From assembly GCA_023255735.1 (NCBI GenBank), contig JAGDVP010000007.1:74531-138530 (forward strand): a stretch of 64,000 nt of DNA, given 5' to 3'. This document shows, piece after piece, positions 27,888 to 36,180 of this stretch (positions are counted from its first letter, which is position 1; each line of letters starts with the position of its first letter). The notes under the pieces were generated by a model, which saw only the letters and a program-made list of their open reading frames with translations, ran no database searches and was not told where the DNA came from. Origin of the DNA: Halothiobacillus sp. (GTDB taxonomy: Bacteria; Pseudomonadota; Gammaproteobacteria; Halothiobacillales; Halothiobacillaceae). A program made the position numbers and the translations under genes.

Positions 27888-28748
27888 ATGGCAGAAAATG
27901 CGTTAACCGAGCATAAGTTTATGCCCGGCAATCAGTGTGTTGTGTTGGCTTTTTCGGGGCTGCGCAGCACGCATTTAGAGCTGCAGCCTTTGCTCAAGCG
28001 GCTGAATTTAGAAGGGTTTTCAGTGTTTGCGCCGCATCTGGCAGGCTATGGTTTTGCACAAAATCCGGCCGTGGGCACTTGGCGGCAATGGGTAGATGAG
28101 GCGGTAGCGCATTTTGATGCGTTGGCCCGCCAGTATGCGCAGGTAGTGGTGTGTGGCCTCAGTATGGGCGCGACGCTGGCGCTGGCAGTGGCGGCCGAGC
28201 GGGGCGATCAAGTGACTGCTGTGGTGCCCCTGTCGACAACGCTGCATTACGATGGTTGGAATACCCCGTGGTATCGCTTTTTAAGCCCGCTGGGTTACTT
28301 TACGCCGTTGCGTCACCGTATGCTGATTCGAGAGTCGGCGCCTTTTGGTTTGAAGGATGAACGGTTGCGCGCGTGGATTGAGCGCCAAGTTGCGGCCGCA
28401 CCCATCACGGCGGTAGGCGCTTCGGCCTTATCTCTACCGGCTTTACATGAGGCCGCCCGCTTGATGCGCCACACCCGTCGTGCTTTGCCTCGGGTGACTG
28501 CGCCGGTGCAATTGGTGCACGCAACGCAGGATGATATTGCCCATATCCGCAGTGCGCACACGGTTCAGATTAAAGTTAGCAGCCGAGATGTGCGTTTACT
28601 TAAACTTTATAATAGTTACCACATGGTAACATTGGATCTAGAAAAGATTGCTGTTGCTAATATGGTGGTTGAGTTCTTACGTTTTTATTGTTTAACCCAA
28701 GATTCTGTGTGTTCTGAATCGAATACTGATGGTGTATTTCATGAGTGA
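27888..28748 (+). CDS. Alpha/beta hydrolase, first gene of ACP/ketosynthase operon
   Basis: 286-residue carboxylesterase-like alpha/beta hydrolase. It has the nucleophile elbow CGLSMGAT (GxSxG), a likely acid in HATQDDIA and a catalytic His in NSYHMVTLD, in the order and spacing of monoacylglycerol lipase or Est30-type enzymes. No signal peptide, so it is cytoplasmic. I chose ATG 27888 because the track's 19 extra N-terminal residues are hydrophobic and unlike the family. In this setting it could act as a thioesterase that releases an acyl chain from the ACP encoded next, whose start lies inside this gene's last codons (8-base overlap). The substrate is unknown. Confidence 0.82.
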   Translation: MAENALTEHKFMPGNQCVVLAFSGLRSTHLELQPLLKRLNLEGFSVFAPHLAGYGFAQNPAVGTWRQWVDEAVAHFDALARQYAQVVVCGLSMGATLALAVAAERGDQVTAVVPLSTTLHYDGWNTPWYRFLSPLGYFTPLRHRMLIRESAPFGLKDERLRAWIERQVAAAPITAVGASALSLPALHEAARLMRHTRRALPRVTAPVQLVHATQDDIAHIRSAHTVQIKVSSRDVRLLKLYNSYHMVTLDLEKIAVANMVVEFLRFYCLTQDSVCSESNTDGVFHE

Positions 28749-28977
28749 TATCGAAGCGCAACTCTACCAGTTGTTAATCAAGGAACTACCCACCGCGCCC
28801 GAAGGGTTGACCCGTGAAAGCACACTGGAATCCATTGGCATGGATTCACTATCCACCATCGAGTTTATGTTCCAGATTGAAGATCATTTTGGTATACGGT
28901 TCGATCAAACCGGCACGCCGCCTAAAACCTTGGGCGATGTTTTTGATGAGGTTCACGCGAAGCTTGAACATGCCTGA
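28741..28977 (+). CDS. Acyl carrier protein (dedicated, not the fatty-acid ACP)
   Basis: 78-residue four-helix ACP with the phosphopantetheine site GMDSLSTIEF (Ser of DSL) and acidic helix II/III (IEDHFGIRF). The start is ATG 28741; the track's earlier ATG is four codons upstream inside the hydrolase gene. It overlaps the hydrolase by eight bases and the ketosynthase by eight bases. It differs from a standard AcpP core (usually EELGADSLDTVEL-like), and no fabD/fabG/fabH cluster is near, so it is probably a specialised carrier for the operon's product. Confidence 0.9.
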   Translation: MSDIEAQLYQLLIKELPTAPEGLTRESTLESIGMDSLSTIEFMFQIEDHFGIRFDQTGTPPKTLGDVFDEVHAKLEHA

Positions 28978-30199
28978 AATGCATCGGGTTGTTGTCACTG
29001 GTTTTGGCGCGATTACGGCGGTGGGTACTTGGCCTGGCACGTTGTTTGAGCAGGTATGCGCGGGACATTCTGGGATTCGTCCGCTTGAACATCAATGCCC
29101 GATGCCACCGATTACGATGGCAGCGGTGATTGAATCGGGCATTGATAATGACCCCAAAACGGCAGCCCATGATCGCGCTACGCAGCTGGCGCTTACGGCG
29201 GCGCGTTTGGCGTTGGCCGAGGCGGGGCTGCTGGATGATGCGGCCTTGCGCACAGAGATTGGCGTTTATGTGGGCACCGGTGCGGGGCCTTCGAACACGA
29301 TGGATCAAAGTTATCGAAGGTTATATGCCGAGCAGCGCGATCGCGTCGCGCCGATGACCTTACCACGCAGCATTCATAATGCGCCGGCTTCTGAGGTGGC
29401 GATTCGTTTTGGTTTGCATGGCACAAACAACACCTATTCGATTGCTTGCGCCTCATCTGCCGCGGCGATTGGCGAAGCGATGCGGGCGATTCGTCATGGC
29501 TATAGCCGCCGGATTTTAGCCGGTGGCACCGAATCTTTGCTCACGTTTGGCGTGTTGCATGCGTGGCATGCTTTGCGTGCTCATGCGGCACCCGCTGAGC
29601 CTATTTCTGCCTCCTGCCGTCCTTTTTCAGCCGATCGGGATGGTTTGGTGATGGGCGAGGGCAGCGGTTTTTTGATACTTGAGAGTTTGGAATCTGCAAA
29701 AGCGCGCGGCGCGCCAATCTGGGCTGAGTTGGTGGGTTATGGTGCCAGTTGCGATGCCACGCATATCACTCATCCTGATGCGGCTGGCCAAATAGTGGCC
29801 ATCAAGATGGCGCTGAGTGAGGCGGGGCTAAATCCTTTCGATATTGATTATGTGAATGCCCATGGCACCGGGACGCCGGCGGGCGATGCGGTTGAGGCGG
29901 CGAGTTTATCGGCCGTATTTGGATCGCATCTGGCCAAGCTGCCGGTCAGCTCAACCAAGGCAGTGCATGGCCATTTGATGGGAGCCGGCGGCGCGGTTGA
30001 GCTTATTTTAAGCTTGGCTGCACTCAACCAAGGTGTCATTCCGCCCACGGCCAATTGCCGCGTGCCTGATCTCGCTTTGGGTCTTGATATGGTGCCCGAA
30101 GGTGCCCGATCGGCGCACTTAAACACCGTCATGTCGAGCTCTTTTGCTTTTGGTGGAAGCAATGCCGTGTTGATTGCCCAACGGTTGAAGGTTAATTAA
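28970..30199 (+). CDS. Beta-ketoacyl-ACP synthase (FabF/KAS II-like)
   Basis: 409-residue condensing enzyme. It starts MPEMHRVVVTGFGAITAVG; I reject the track's upstream 52 residues, which are the ACP gene read out of frame. The active-site Cys is in SIACASSAAAIG, and the two His are in NAHGTGTPAGD and VHGHLMGAGG, so the catalytic Cys-His-His set is complete. It condenses a malonyl unit with an acyl chain on ACP. GTGAG and FGGSNAVLI are typical of the thiolase fold. It overlaps the ACP gene by eight bases. It could be an FabF-like elongation enzyme or one half of a type II polyketide system; no chain-length factor partner is present. Confidence 0.92.
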   Translation: MPEMHRVVVTGFGAITAVGTWPGTLFEQVCAGHSGIRPLEHQCPMPPITMAAVIESGIDNDPKTAAHDRATQLALTAARLALAEAGLLDDAALRTEIGVYVGTGAGPSNTMDQSYRRLYAEQRDRVAPMTLPRSIHNAPASEVAIRFGLHGTNNTYSIACASSAAAIGEAMRAIRHGYSRRILAGGTESLLTFGVLHAWHALRAHAAPAEPISASCRPFSADRDGLVMGEGSGFLILESLESAKARGAPIWAELVGYGASCDATHITHPDAAGQIVAIKMALSEAGLNPFDIDYVNAHGTGTPAGDAVEAASLSAVFGSHLAKLPVSSTKAVHGHLMGAGGAVELILSLAALNQGVIPPTANCRVPDLALGLDMVPEGARSAHLNTVMSSSFAFGGSNAVLIAQRLKVN

Positions 30200-30202
30200 T
30201 TG

Positions 30203-31339
30203 ATGCGCATGGATGATCAATCTCCTTTATTGGATGTGCCCGTGCCGCTGGATCAAATGGCGGTGCTTTCTATCGATTGGTATTTTGACCCGGAAATTTA
30301 CGAGCAAGAATTAAGCAAGCTGTTTGGTCGTGGCTTGCAGTATGTCGGCCACGAGCTCATGGTGCCTTTGGTGGGCGATTTTAAAACCTTGGAGCGGTTT
30401 AATCACGCGCAGATGCTGGTCAGGCAGGCGGATGGGCGCATTAATTTGGTGAGCAATATTTGCCGGCACAGGCAAGCTCTGATGTTGGAGGGGGCGGGCG
30501 CGCTGCCAAATCAGCGCATTTCTTGCCCGCTGCACCGCTGGGCTTATGATACCGACGGCCGCTTGCTGATTGCACCGCAATTCCCTCAAAACCCGTGTTT
30601 ACACCTAGCTTCAACGCCGTTATTTAATTGGCGCGGATTGCTGTTTTCCGGTGATGCCACGGATGCAGCGCTCAATGATGATATTCCCTTGGCGCATTAT
30701 TTCGATTTTAGCGACTACGCGCTTGATCGAGTAGAGTCTGTCGATTATTCCTTTAATTGGAAAACGTTTATTGAGGTGTATTTAGAGGATTACCATGTGG
30801 GTGTGATTCACCCAGGGTTAAAAAAATTTGTTTCGTGTCAAAATTTGGAATGGACTTATGGCGCGCGCTGGTCCATGCAAACGGTGGGTTTAAATCCGCA
30901 GTGGGGTAATTCGCGCTCAGAGGCTTATCAATTATGGCAGGCAGAACTTAACAACAGACATGGCAGAACCTCGGATGCTTATCCATTCGGCGCTATTTGG
31001 TTTACCTATTACCCAGGCTTGATGATTGAGTGGTATCCCGATGTTTTGGTGATTTCAACCATTCAGCCCACGGGTATTGAGCAGTGTCGTAACATCGTTG
31101 AGTATTATTATCCGGCAGATATCGTAGCGCACCAGCGCGGCTTAATCGCCGCGCAACAAAATGCGTACCGAGAAACTGCGGTTGAAGATGAAGTGATTTG
31201 TATCAAAATGCAGCATGGTCGCCGCGCGCTTTATCAGTCGGGTCAAAATCAAGTTGGCCCCTATCAAATCCCCCTTGAAGAGGGCATGCAGCATTTTCAT
31301 CAATTCTTGCGTCAATATATCAAAGCAAGTGGCGATTAA
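30203..31339 (+). CDS. Rieske non-heme iron oxygenase, alpha-subunit type
   Basis: 378-residue ring-hydroxylating-type oxygenase. Rieske [2Fe-2S] ligands appear as CRH (ICRHRQ) and CPLH (SCPLHRW) in the N-terminal domain. The catalytic domain has the mononuclear iron site EDYHVGVIHPG (D/E-x2-H-x4-H). A third acidic ligand is expected further on. Such enzymes hydroxylate or demethylate substrates using O2 and a separate reductase, which is not encoded here. ATG 30203 lies four bases after the ketosynthase stop, so it is in the same operon. Relatives include choline and carnitine monooxygenases, but the ACP/KS context argues for an acyl or polyketide substrate. Confidence 0.9.
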   Translation: MRMDDQSPLLDVPVPLDQMAVLSIDWYFDPEIYEQELSKLFGRGLQYVGHELMVPLVGDFKTLERFNHAQMLVRQADGRINLVSNICRHRQALMLEGAGALPNQRISCPLHRWAYDTDGRLLIAPQFPQNPCLHLASTPLFNWRGLLFSGDATDAALNDDIPLAHYFDFSDYALDRVESVDYSFNWKTFIEVYLEDYHVGVIHPGLKKFVSCQNLEWTYGARWSMQTVGLNPQWGNSRSEAYQLWQAELNNRHGRTSDAYPFGAIWFTYYPGLMIEWYPDVLVISTIQPTGIEQCRNIVEYYYPADIVAHQRGLIAAQQNAYRETAVEDEVICIKMQHGRRALYQSGQNQVGPYQIPLEEGMQHFHQFLRQYIKASGD

Positions 31340-31368
31340 GCGCACCGCCTGAATGTTTGGGTGCCGGC

Positions 31369-32220
31369 TTATTCTGCCGCATTAAGCAGACGCTGCTTGC
31401 GCTCGTCTTCCTCCGCTTTTGCAGCTTGAATCACGCGGAGCACGGTATCGACATCGGCATCCGCGGTATTCTCCTCAAAGTGCCCCGTGAGTTCGATGCC
31501 AGGGTGTAGCGCGCCCTGTTCATATAGTGCCCATATCTCTTGGGCATAGCGGGTACTCATCAACTGAGGCGCGTAGCGGCTGTAATAGGCGGTAATGCGG
31601 ACAACATCCCGCGCCAGCATCCACTGCGCGTTGTTGTTTGCACTCGCATCCACCGCTTGCGGCAGGTCGATAATTACAGGCCCTGTTTGATCGACCAATA
31701 CGTTGAATTCAGACAAATCCCCATGCACGAGCCCAACGCACAACATACGCACCACCGATTGCATCAGCACCGCATGGTCACGCAGTGCTTGCGCCTCAGA
31801 CAGCATCACATCATTCAAACGCGGTGCCACTTGGCCATCCTCACCGGTGATAAGCTCCATCAGCAGCACACCATCAAAGCAGCCATAGGGTCTAGGCACC
31901 CGCACTCCGGCATCGGCCAAAGCATATAGCGCGTTAACCTCGGCATTCTGCCAAGCCGCTTCTTGTTGATCGCGCCCGAATCGAGTGCCTTTTTCCATCG
32001 CTCGGGCCTGACGACTATTGCGCACCTTGCGCCCTTCTTGATAATGAACCGCTTGCTTAAAGCTGCGTTTGTCTGCTTCTTTGTATACCTTGGCGCAGCG
32101 AATCTCCTCGCCGCAGCGCACAATATACACCGCCGCCTCTTTGCCGCTCATGAGCGGGGCAATGACCTCATCAACAAGACCGTCATCAACCAGCGGCTGG
32201 ATTCTTTTCGGGATTTTCAT
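31369..32220 (-). CDS. RIO-family atypical protein kinase
   Basis: 283-residue RIO1-like kinase. The nucleotide loop is GKEAAVYIVRC, Lys is in CAKVYKEAD, the catalytic loop is LVHGDLSEFNVLV (HxD...N) and the metal-binding loop is VIIDLPQAVD (Asp as the DFG equivalent). It is the type found in many Proteobacteria and differs from eukaryotic RIO only at the ends. Bacterial roles are poorly known; ribosome-related or stress functions have been proposed. It ends next to the dsbD gene with a 27-base gap and is convergent with the Rieske operon. Confidence 0.9.
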   Translation of the reverse strand: MKIPKRIQPLVDDGLVDEVIAPLMSGKEAAVYIVRCGEEIRCAKVYKEADKRSFKQAVHYQEGRKVRNSRQARAMEKGTRFGRDQQEAAWQNAEVNALYALADAGVRVPRPYGCFDGVLLMELITGEDGQVAPRLNDVMLSEAQALRDHAVLMQSVVRMLCVGLVHGDLSEFNVLVDQTGPVIIDLPQAVDASANNNAQWMLARDVVRITAYYSRYAPQLMSTRYAQEIWALYEQGALHPGIELTGHFEENTADADVDTVLRVIQAAKAEEDERKQRLLNAAE

Positions 32221-32247
32221 AAGCGTACCCTAGCACGACACAGGCTG

Positions 32248-34575
32248 CTAGGGCTGGTTTGTGGCTTTAATATGTCGGATGAATTGATCAGGCGGCTCAT
32301 AGCCCACCACTTGTTCGGCTTTTTGCTCTTCACCCTTTTGGTTGAAAAACACAATAGTTGGCGGGCCTAATACGCCAAAACGTTGATATAAAAGCTTATC
32401 CTCGGCGTTATTTTCAGTCACATTCGCCTGCAATAAAACAAAGGGTTTGAGTGCCGCAATAATCGAAGGATCACTAAACGTGTTGTGCTCCATCTCCTTG
32501 CAGGAAACACACCAGTCGGCATAAAAATCAAACATCACGGGTTTGCCTGCCGCTTTTGCATTGGCTAGTTCTTGGTTCAACTCATTTAGGCTTTTAACTT
32601 GCTTAAAGCTCAATTTCTGTGCTGAAACAGGGCTTGAACCCCCAAGCGACAAGCCCGATAAAGGCGTAAATACCGTGCCCTTACCCCCAGCGGCTACACC
32701 CACCAAAATTAAGGTGCCCCAAATGAGCAACATGATGCCGACGCTTTTCCACAATTTTAACCAACCCGAGTGGGGCTCTTTTAGTGGATCGGTAGCGTTC
32801 AAATAAACGGCAGAGCCAATCAATAATAGCCCCCAGAGCAATTGTGACACTGAGCTTGGGATGATGCGCTCAAGCATCCATAGGGCAACGCCGAGCATCA
32901 GCACACCAAAGACAAATTTCACCGCATCCATCCACGCGCCGGCTTTGGGTAAAAACTTGCCACCCAAGGTGCCGACAATAATCAAGGGAATGCCCATGCC
33001 AATGCTCATGGCAAATAAAGCCACCCCTCCGAGAATGGCATCCCCGGTTTGGCCGATGTAAATGAGCGCGCCCGCCAATGGTGGCGCCATGCAGGGGCCC
33101 ACAATCAGCGCCGAAAGCAGACCCATAATGGCGACCCCAACGAGCGTGCCGCCTTGCTGATTGTTTTGTACCTGCATGATTTTGGACTGAAGGGCGGAGG
33201 GGAGTTGTAACTCAAAAAACCCAAACATCGAAAATGCAAGCGCCACAAAAATCGCGGCGAACGCGCCCAATATCCATGGGTTTTGGAATGCAGCTTGCAA
33301 GTTTGACCCAAATAACCCAGCCAGTACGCCAGCGAGGGTATAAGTGATAGCCATCGCCAACACATAAACCAGTGAAAGAATGAATGCCTTGCGCGTTGTG
33401 ATTTTATCGCCCTGACCCGCAATAATGCCGGCTAAGATGGGAATCATGGGGAACACGCAGGGGGTGAAGGCCAGTAAAAGCCCGATGATCAAAAAGCCCA
33501 AGATAATGGTCCAAATGCTCCCTGTTTTAAGTTGTTGAGTGATGGCATCGGTTTGGCTTATTTGTGCCGGGGCTTGAACTGATGGTGCTGAGGTTTTTTC
33601 TGAGGCGGGTGATGCGGCAAGCGCAGGAAAATCAATAACTCGCTTTAATTCCGCTTTTGGTGCTTGGCCTAAAGGTTCGATCGTGCCGCTTGAGAAATTA
33701 ACCCGCCAGGCTTGCTCCATTGGGGGGTAGCATAGGCCAATATCGGCGCAACCTTGGAACTCGACCACAACGACAGCGCTTGGCGCACCGGCTGGGTTGA
33801 TGTTGAGTTTTACATCCAAGTTGTTATAAAACACCGCTGTTTTACCCAAGCTTGGATCATCGACAACCGTGCCTGTGCCAATATCTGCCCCTGAAATTGT
33901 GGCCGTTGTGTCGACAAGGCCGACCTTCACGCGATCACGATAGAGGTGATAATCTTTGGCAATATCCCAATGCACTATAACTATATGATTTTGCAGAGCC
34001 AATGAGGGGCGGAAGGCTTGTTCTGGCTCTAACGGCTCAGTTGAGCCACTGCCCCCTAAATTTGCCAATGCGCTGAGGGAATTAGGGGCAGCGGTAGGGG
34101 CTTGCTTGCTGGCCTGCGGTGGGCTTGAGGTAAGCGCAGGCGTGTTTATTTCAATGATTTGCTTTTGCGGGGGGTAGCAAACGCCCATAGTGTCTGAGCA
34201 GCCTTGATATTTAACCGTGATTTTTTCACTACCCGCTTGGCTCAATAAAATCGGATAATTCACTTGGAAATTTTTCTTATAAACGACCATTTTGCCGAAA
34301 TAGGGATCGTTATCAATTTCCCCCTCCGGAAATGCCGGGGTGCCAAGCTTGAACAGGGGCGACTCTGGCGTCACCTCGATTCGATCACGGTACAGGTGAT
34401 AACCCGAAGCCACCTTAAACGACAAACTAAGCTCAGAATTTTGAATACTACCGGTGGCCTGAAAAGCTTCTTCAGGGCTGAGTAAATCAGCGCTATGCGC
34501 CGTACTGCTGAACTGCGAAAATAGGACGAAAAGAATCCAAACCAGCGGGTTTTTAATTAATTTGAACATGGCCAT
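32248..34575 (-). CDS. dsbD: Thiol:disulfide interchange protein DsbD with duplicated N-terminal domain
   Basis: Moves electrons from cytoplasmic thioredoxin across the inner membrane to periplasmic reductants such as DsbC and cytochrome c maturation proteins. 775 residues, about 200 more than E. coli DsbD (565). After the signal peptide there are two DsbD-alpha domains, each with SGYHLYRDR- or KDYHLYRDR-type strands and a Cys pair (CSDTMGVCYPP at about 130; CADIGLCYPP at about 280). Then comes the eight-helix core with redox Cys in TPCVFPM and VGPCMAPP, and a C-terminal thioredoxin domain with WCVSCKEME. The first Cys pair has one extra residue between its cysteines. The signal peptide is at ILFVLFSQFSSTAHSA. 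Upstream of the RIO gene on the same strand. Confidence 0.93.
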   Translation of the reverse strand: MAMFKLIKNPLVWILFVLFSQFSSTAHSADLLSPEEAFQATGSIQNSELSLSFKVASGYHLYRDRIEVTPESPLFKLGTPAFPEGEIDNDPYFGKMVVYKKNFQVNYPILLSQAGSEKITVKYQGCSDTMGVCYPPQKQIIEINTPALTSSPPQASKQAPTAAPNSLSALANLGGSGSTEPLEPEQAFRPSLALQNHIVIVHWDIAKDYHLYRDRVKVGLVDTTATISGADIGTGTVVDDPSLGKTAVFYNNLDVKLNINPAGAPSAVVVVEFQGCADIGLCYPPMEQAWRVNFSSGTIEPLGQAPKAELKRVIDFPALAASPASEKTSAPSVQAPAQISQTDAITQQLKTGSIWTIILGFLIIGLLLAFTPCVFPMIPILAGIIAGQGDKITTRKAFILSLVYVLAMAITYTLAGVLAGLFGSNLQAAFQNPWILGAFAAIFVALAFSMFGFFELQLPSALQSKIMQVQNNQQGGTLVGVAIMGLLSALIVGPCMAPPLAGALIYIGQTGDAILGGVALFAMSIGMGIPLIIVGTLGGKFLPKAGAWMDAVKFVFGVLMLGVALWMLERIIPSSVSQLLWGLLLIGSAVYLNATDPLKEPHSGWLKLWKSVGIMLLIWGTLILVGVAAGGKGTVFTPLSGLSLGGSSPVSAQKLSFKQVKSLNELNQELANAKAAGKPVMFDFYADWCVSCKEMEHNTFSDPSIIAALKPFVLLQANVTENNAEDKLLYQRFGVLGPPTIVFFNQKGEEQKAEQVVGYEPPDQFIRHIKATNQP

Positions 34576-34825
34576 AGGGTGCCGGGCGCCTTTATTTGGG
34601 TTAATTAAACGATACTTTGGGGTTCGACCCCATCTTAACGAGAGAATTCAACAAAAAAATTAAGATTCCTTTGGGGCTGAATCAAACATAACCAAATGTT
34701 CATTCGTCCATTGATTGAAATCATCGGCGATCATCACCACTATCAATAACAGGTTATGCAAGCAATCGTTAGTATGCAAATAAATTTGCCAACTTGCACG
34801 ACGCACCCAATGAAGGTTATTTATC

Positions 34826-35305
34826 ATGAATCCCGTTTCGTTTATCGCGCTGCTCCCTGTTATAGAAATTGTTTTGCTGATTGCTATGGGCGCAGTCTTT
34901 GGTTTCTGGTTTACGGTGATATGGATTGTGGCTACGGCTGCGCTGGGGATAATTTTGCTGCGGGTTACCCGGCTGAATGTTCGCTCGATGCAATCAATGC
35001 GGTCGGGGCATTCGTTGGATTCTGCTGATCCGATCGGGATATTCGCAACTTGGGTGGGCGCGATTTTATTAATTTTACCCGGCCCATTAACCGATGTGAT
35101 CGGGTTGATTCTGGTGGTTCCTTGGCTGCGAAAGCTGACATTCGGTCTTTGGATTGCCAAAAATATTCATCGGGTGGTCATGCGCCAAAAAACCACGAAC
35201 CGCGTGTACGAAGCTGAGGTAGTGACGCCCTCTTCATCTCACCCATCCGCCCATCGGGTGATTGATGTTCGCCAAGATGATTCAAAAGATCAAAAGATTT
35301 CTTAA
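34826..35305 (+). CDS. fxsA: FxsA family membrane protein
   Basis: 159 residues, close to E. coli FxsA (158), which relieves F-plasmid exclusion of phage T7 when overexpressed. Two or three N-terminal helices (LLPVIEIVLLIAMGAVFGFWFTVIWIVATAALGIILLR), the conserved LLILPGPLTDVIGLILVVPWLR, then a hydrophilic tail. Its normal role is not established. It is divergent from dsbD; the 250 bases between them hold both promoters. Confidence 0.9.
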   Translation: MNPVSFIALLPVIEIVLLIAMGAVFGFWFTVIWIVATAALGIILLRVTRLNVRSMQSMRSGHSLDSADPIGIFATWVGAILLILPGPLTDVIGLILVVPWLRKLTFGLWIAKNIHRVVMRQKTTNRVYEAEVVTPSSSHPSAHRVIDVRQDDSKDQKIS

Positions 35306-35414
35306 GGGTCTAAAGAACCGCGCGGGCATTTTGCTGAATAGCTAGTGGTTAACGCTTAAGGCTTTGCCGAGTAGTCAGCCATTTGCATTTATATCGGCAT
35401 CAACAATTGCATCC

Positions 35415-35440
35415 AAAAAAAACCCCCCGATAGCGGGGGG
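35415..35440 (-). terminator. Strong intrinsic terminator after soxD
   Basis: On the minus strand, CCCCCC-GCTATC-GGGGGG is followed by eight T. It closes the soxCD transcript 21 bases beyond the soxD stop. Confidence 0.95.
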
Positions 35441-35460
35441 CGTCTTTCAGTTAAGAGAAC

Positions 35461-36180
35461 TTACTGAGTATCTTTCTTTTGAACTTTACCGACGCTCACG
35501 TCGCCGATGGCGGCTGCTTTCTCAACCACAAATTCAGTGCCTTTGTAGCAATCTTTCATGCAACGGGTGTTATCCGTATCCGGGCCAGAGTTTGTAACAT
35601 ACAACGGTTCAGCCGGCATTTTAATCTTAGGCAGGGATGTTTTGTCGCAAACAAAATCATCACCCACACCAGGAATGCTGGCTAAGTTCATCACATAGCA
35701 GGTCACAGAATACGCTTCATCGGCTGTCAATGTGCCGGGTGCATAGAATGGCATGTGGCGATGAATCATATCCATCAACGTGGGCGCATTGCCCCAGTTG
35801 TTGTTTAGACCGCGGTTACTCACCGCATCAACGCCGGCTTTTGCAGAGGCCTCAAACTGATCGACAGGGTCGCCAACCATTTTGGGGTAGCCGTGGGCAC
35901 CCTCACCGAAGTCACCATGACACATGGCGCACTGTGCGCTATAAATTTTCTCGCCAGCGCTCACCGTGCCACTGCCGTCGGGCAGGTTGGTACCGTCGTA
36001 GAAGTAGCTAATGTTCCACGGCTTAATTGCCGCGTCGGTGATGTTCATGCCAATGCCAGCAACTTTAGGCGCAGATTTATCTGCACTTGTGTCAAAAGCG
36101 AAGGCACTATTGCTCAGTGTTAACGCCACCGCAGCGGCAGCAAGCCCTAAACCCCAGTTAGACATTTTCGATTTGGACAT
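35461..36180 (-). CDS. soxD: SoxD-type c-type cytochrome subunit of sulfur dehydrogenase
   Basis: 239-residue periplasmic cytochrome that would accept electrons from SoxC. Signal peptide to about SAFA|FDTSAD. One heme site, CAMCH, is visible, with a later Met likely as the sixth ligand. The C-terminus has NTRCMKDCYKG, a Cys pair that is not CxxCH. Paracoccus SoxD is longer and has two hemes, so this is a short, single-heme form. ATG 36180 lies inside soxC (23-base overlap) and has AGGTG at six bases, so translation is coupled. The SoxCD complex removes six electrons from a SoxY-bound sulfane sulfur. I cannot exclude a sulfite dehydrogenase cytochrome. Confidence 0.85.
   Translation of the reverse strand: MSKSKMSNWGLGLAAAAVALTLSNSAFAFDTSADKSAPKVAGIGMNITDAAIKPWNISYFYDGTNLPDGSGTVSAGEKIYSAQCAMCHGDFGEGAHGYPKMVGDPVDQFEASAKAGVDAVSNRGLNNNWGNAPTLMDMIHRHMPFYAPGTLTADEAYSVTCYVMNLASIPGVGDDFVCDKTSLPKIKMPAEPLYVTNSGPDTDNTRCMKDCYKGTEFVVEKAAAIGDVSVGKVQKKDTQ

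Noticed and set aside
28814-28969. 52-codon N-terminal extension of the ketosynthase in the ORF track
   Set aside because: It is the ACP gene read out of frame; the ketosynthase family starts at MPEMHRVVVTG.
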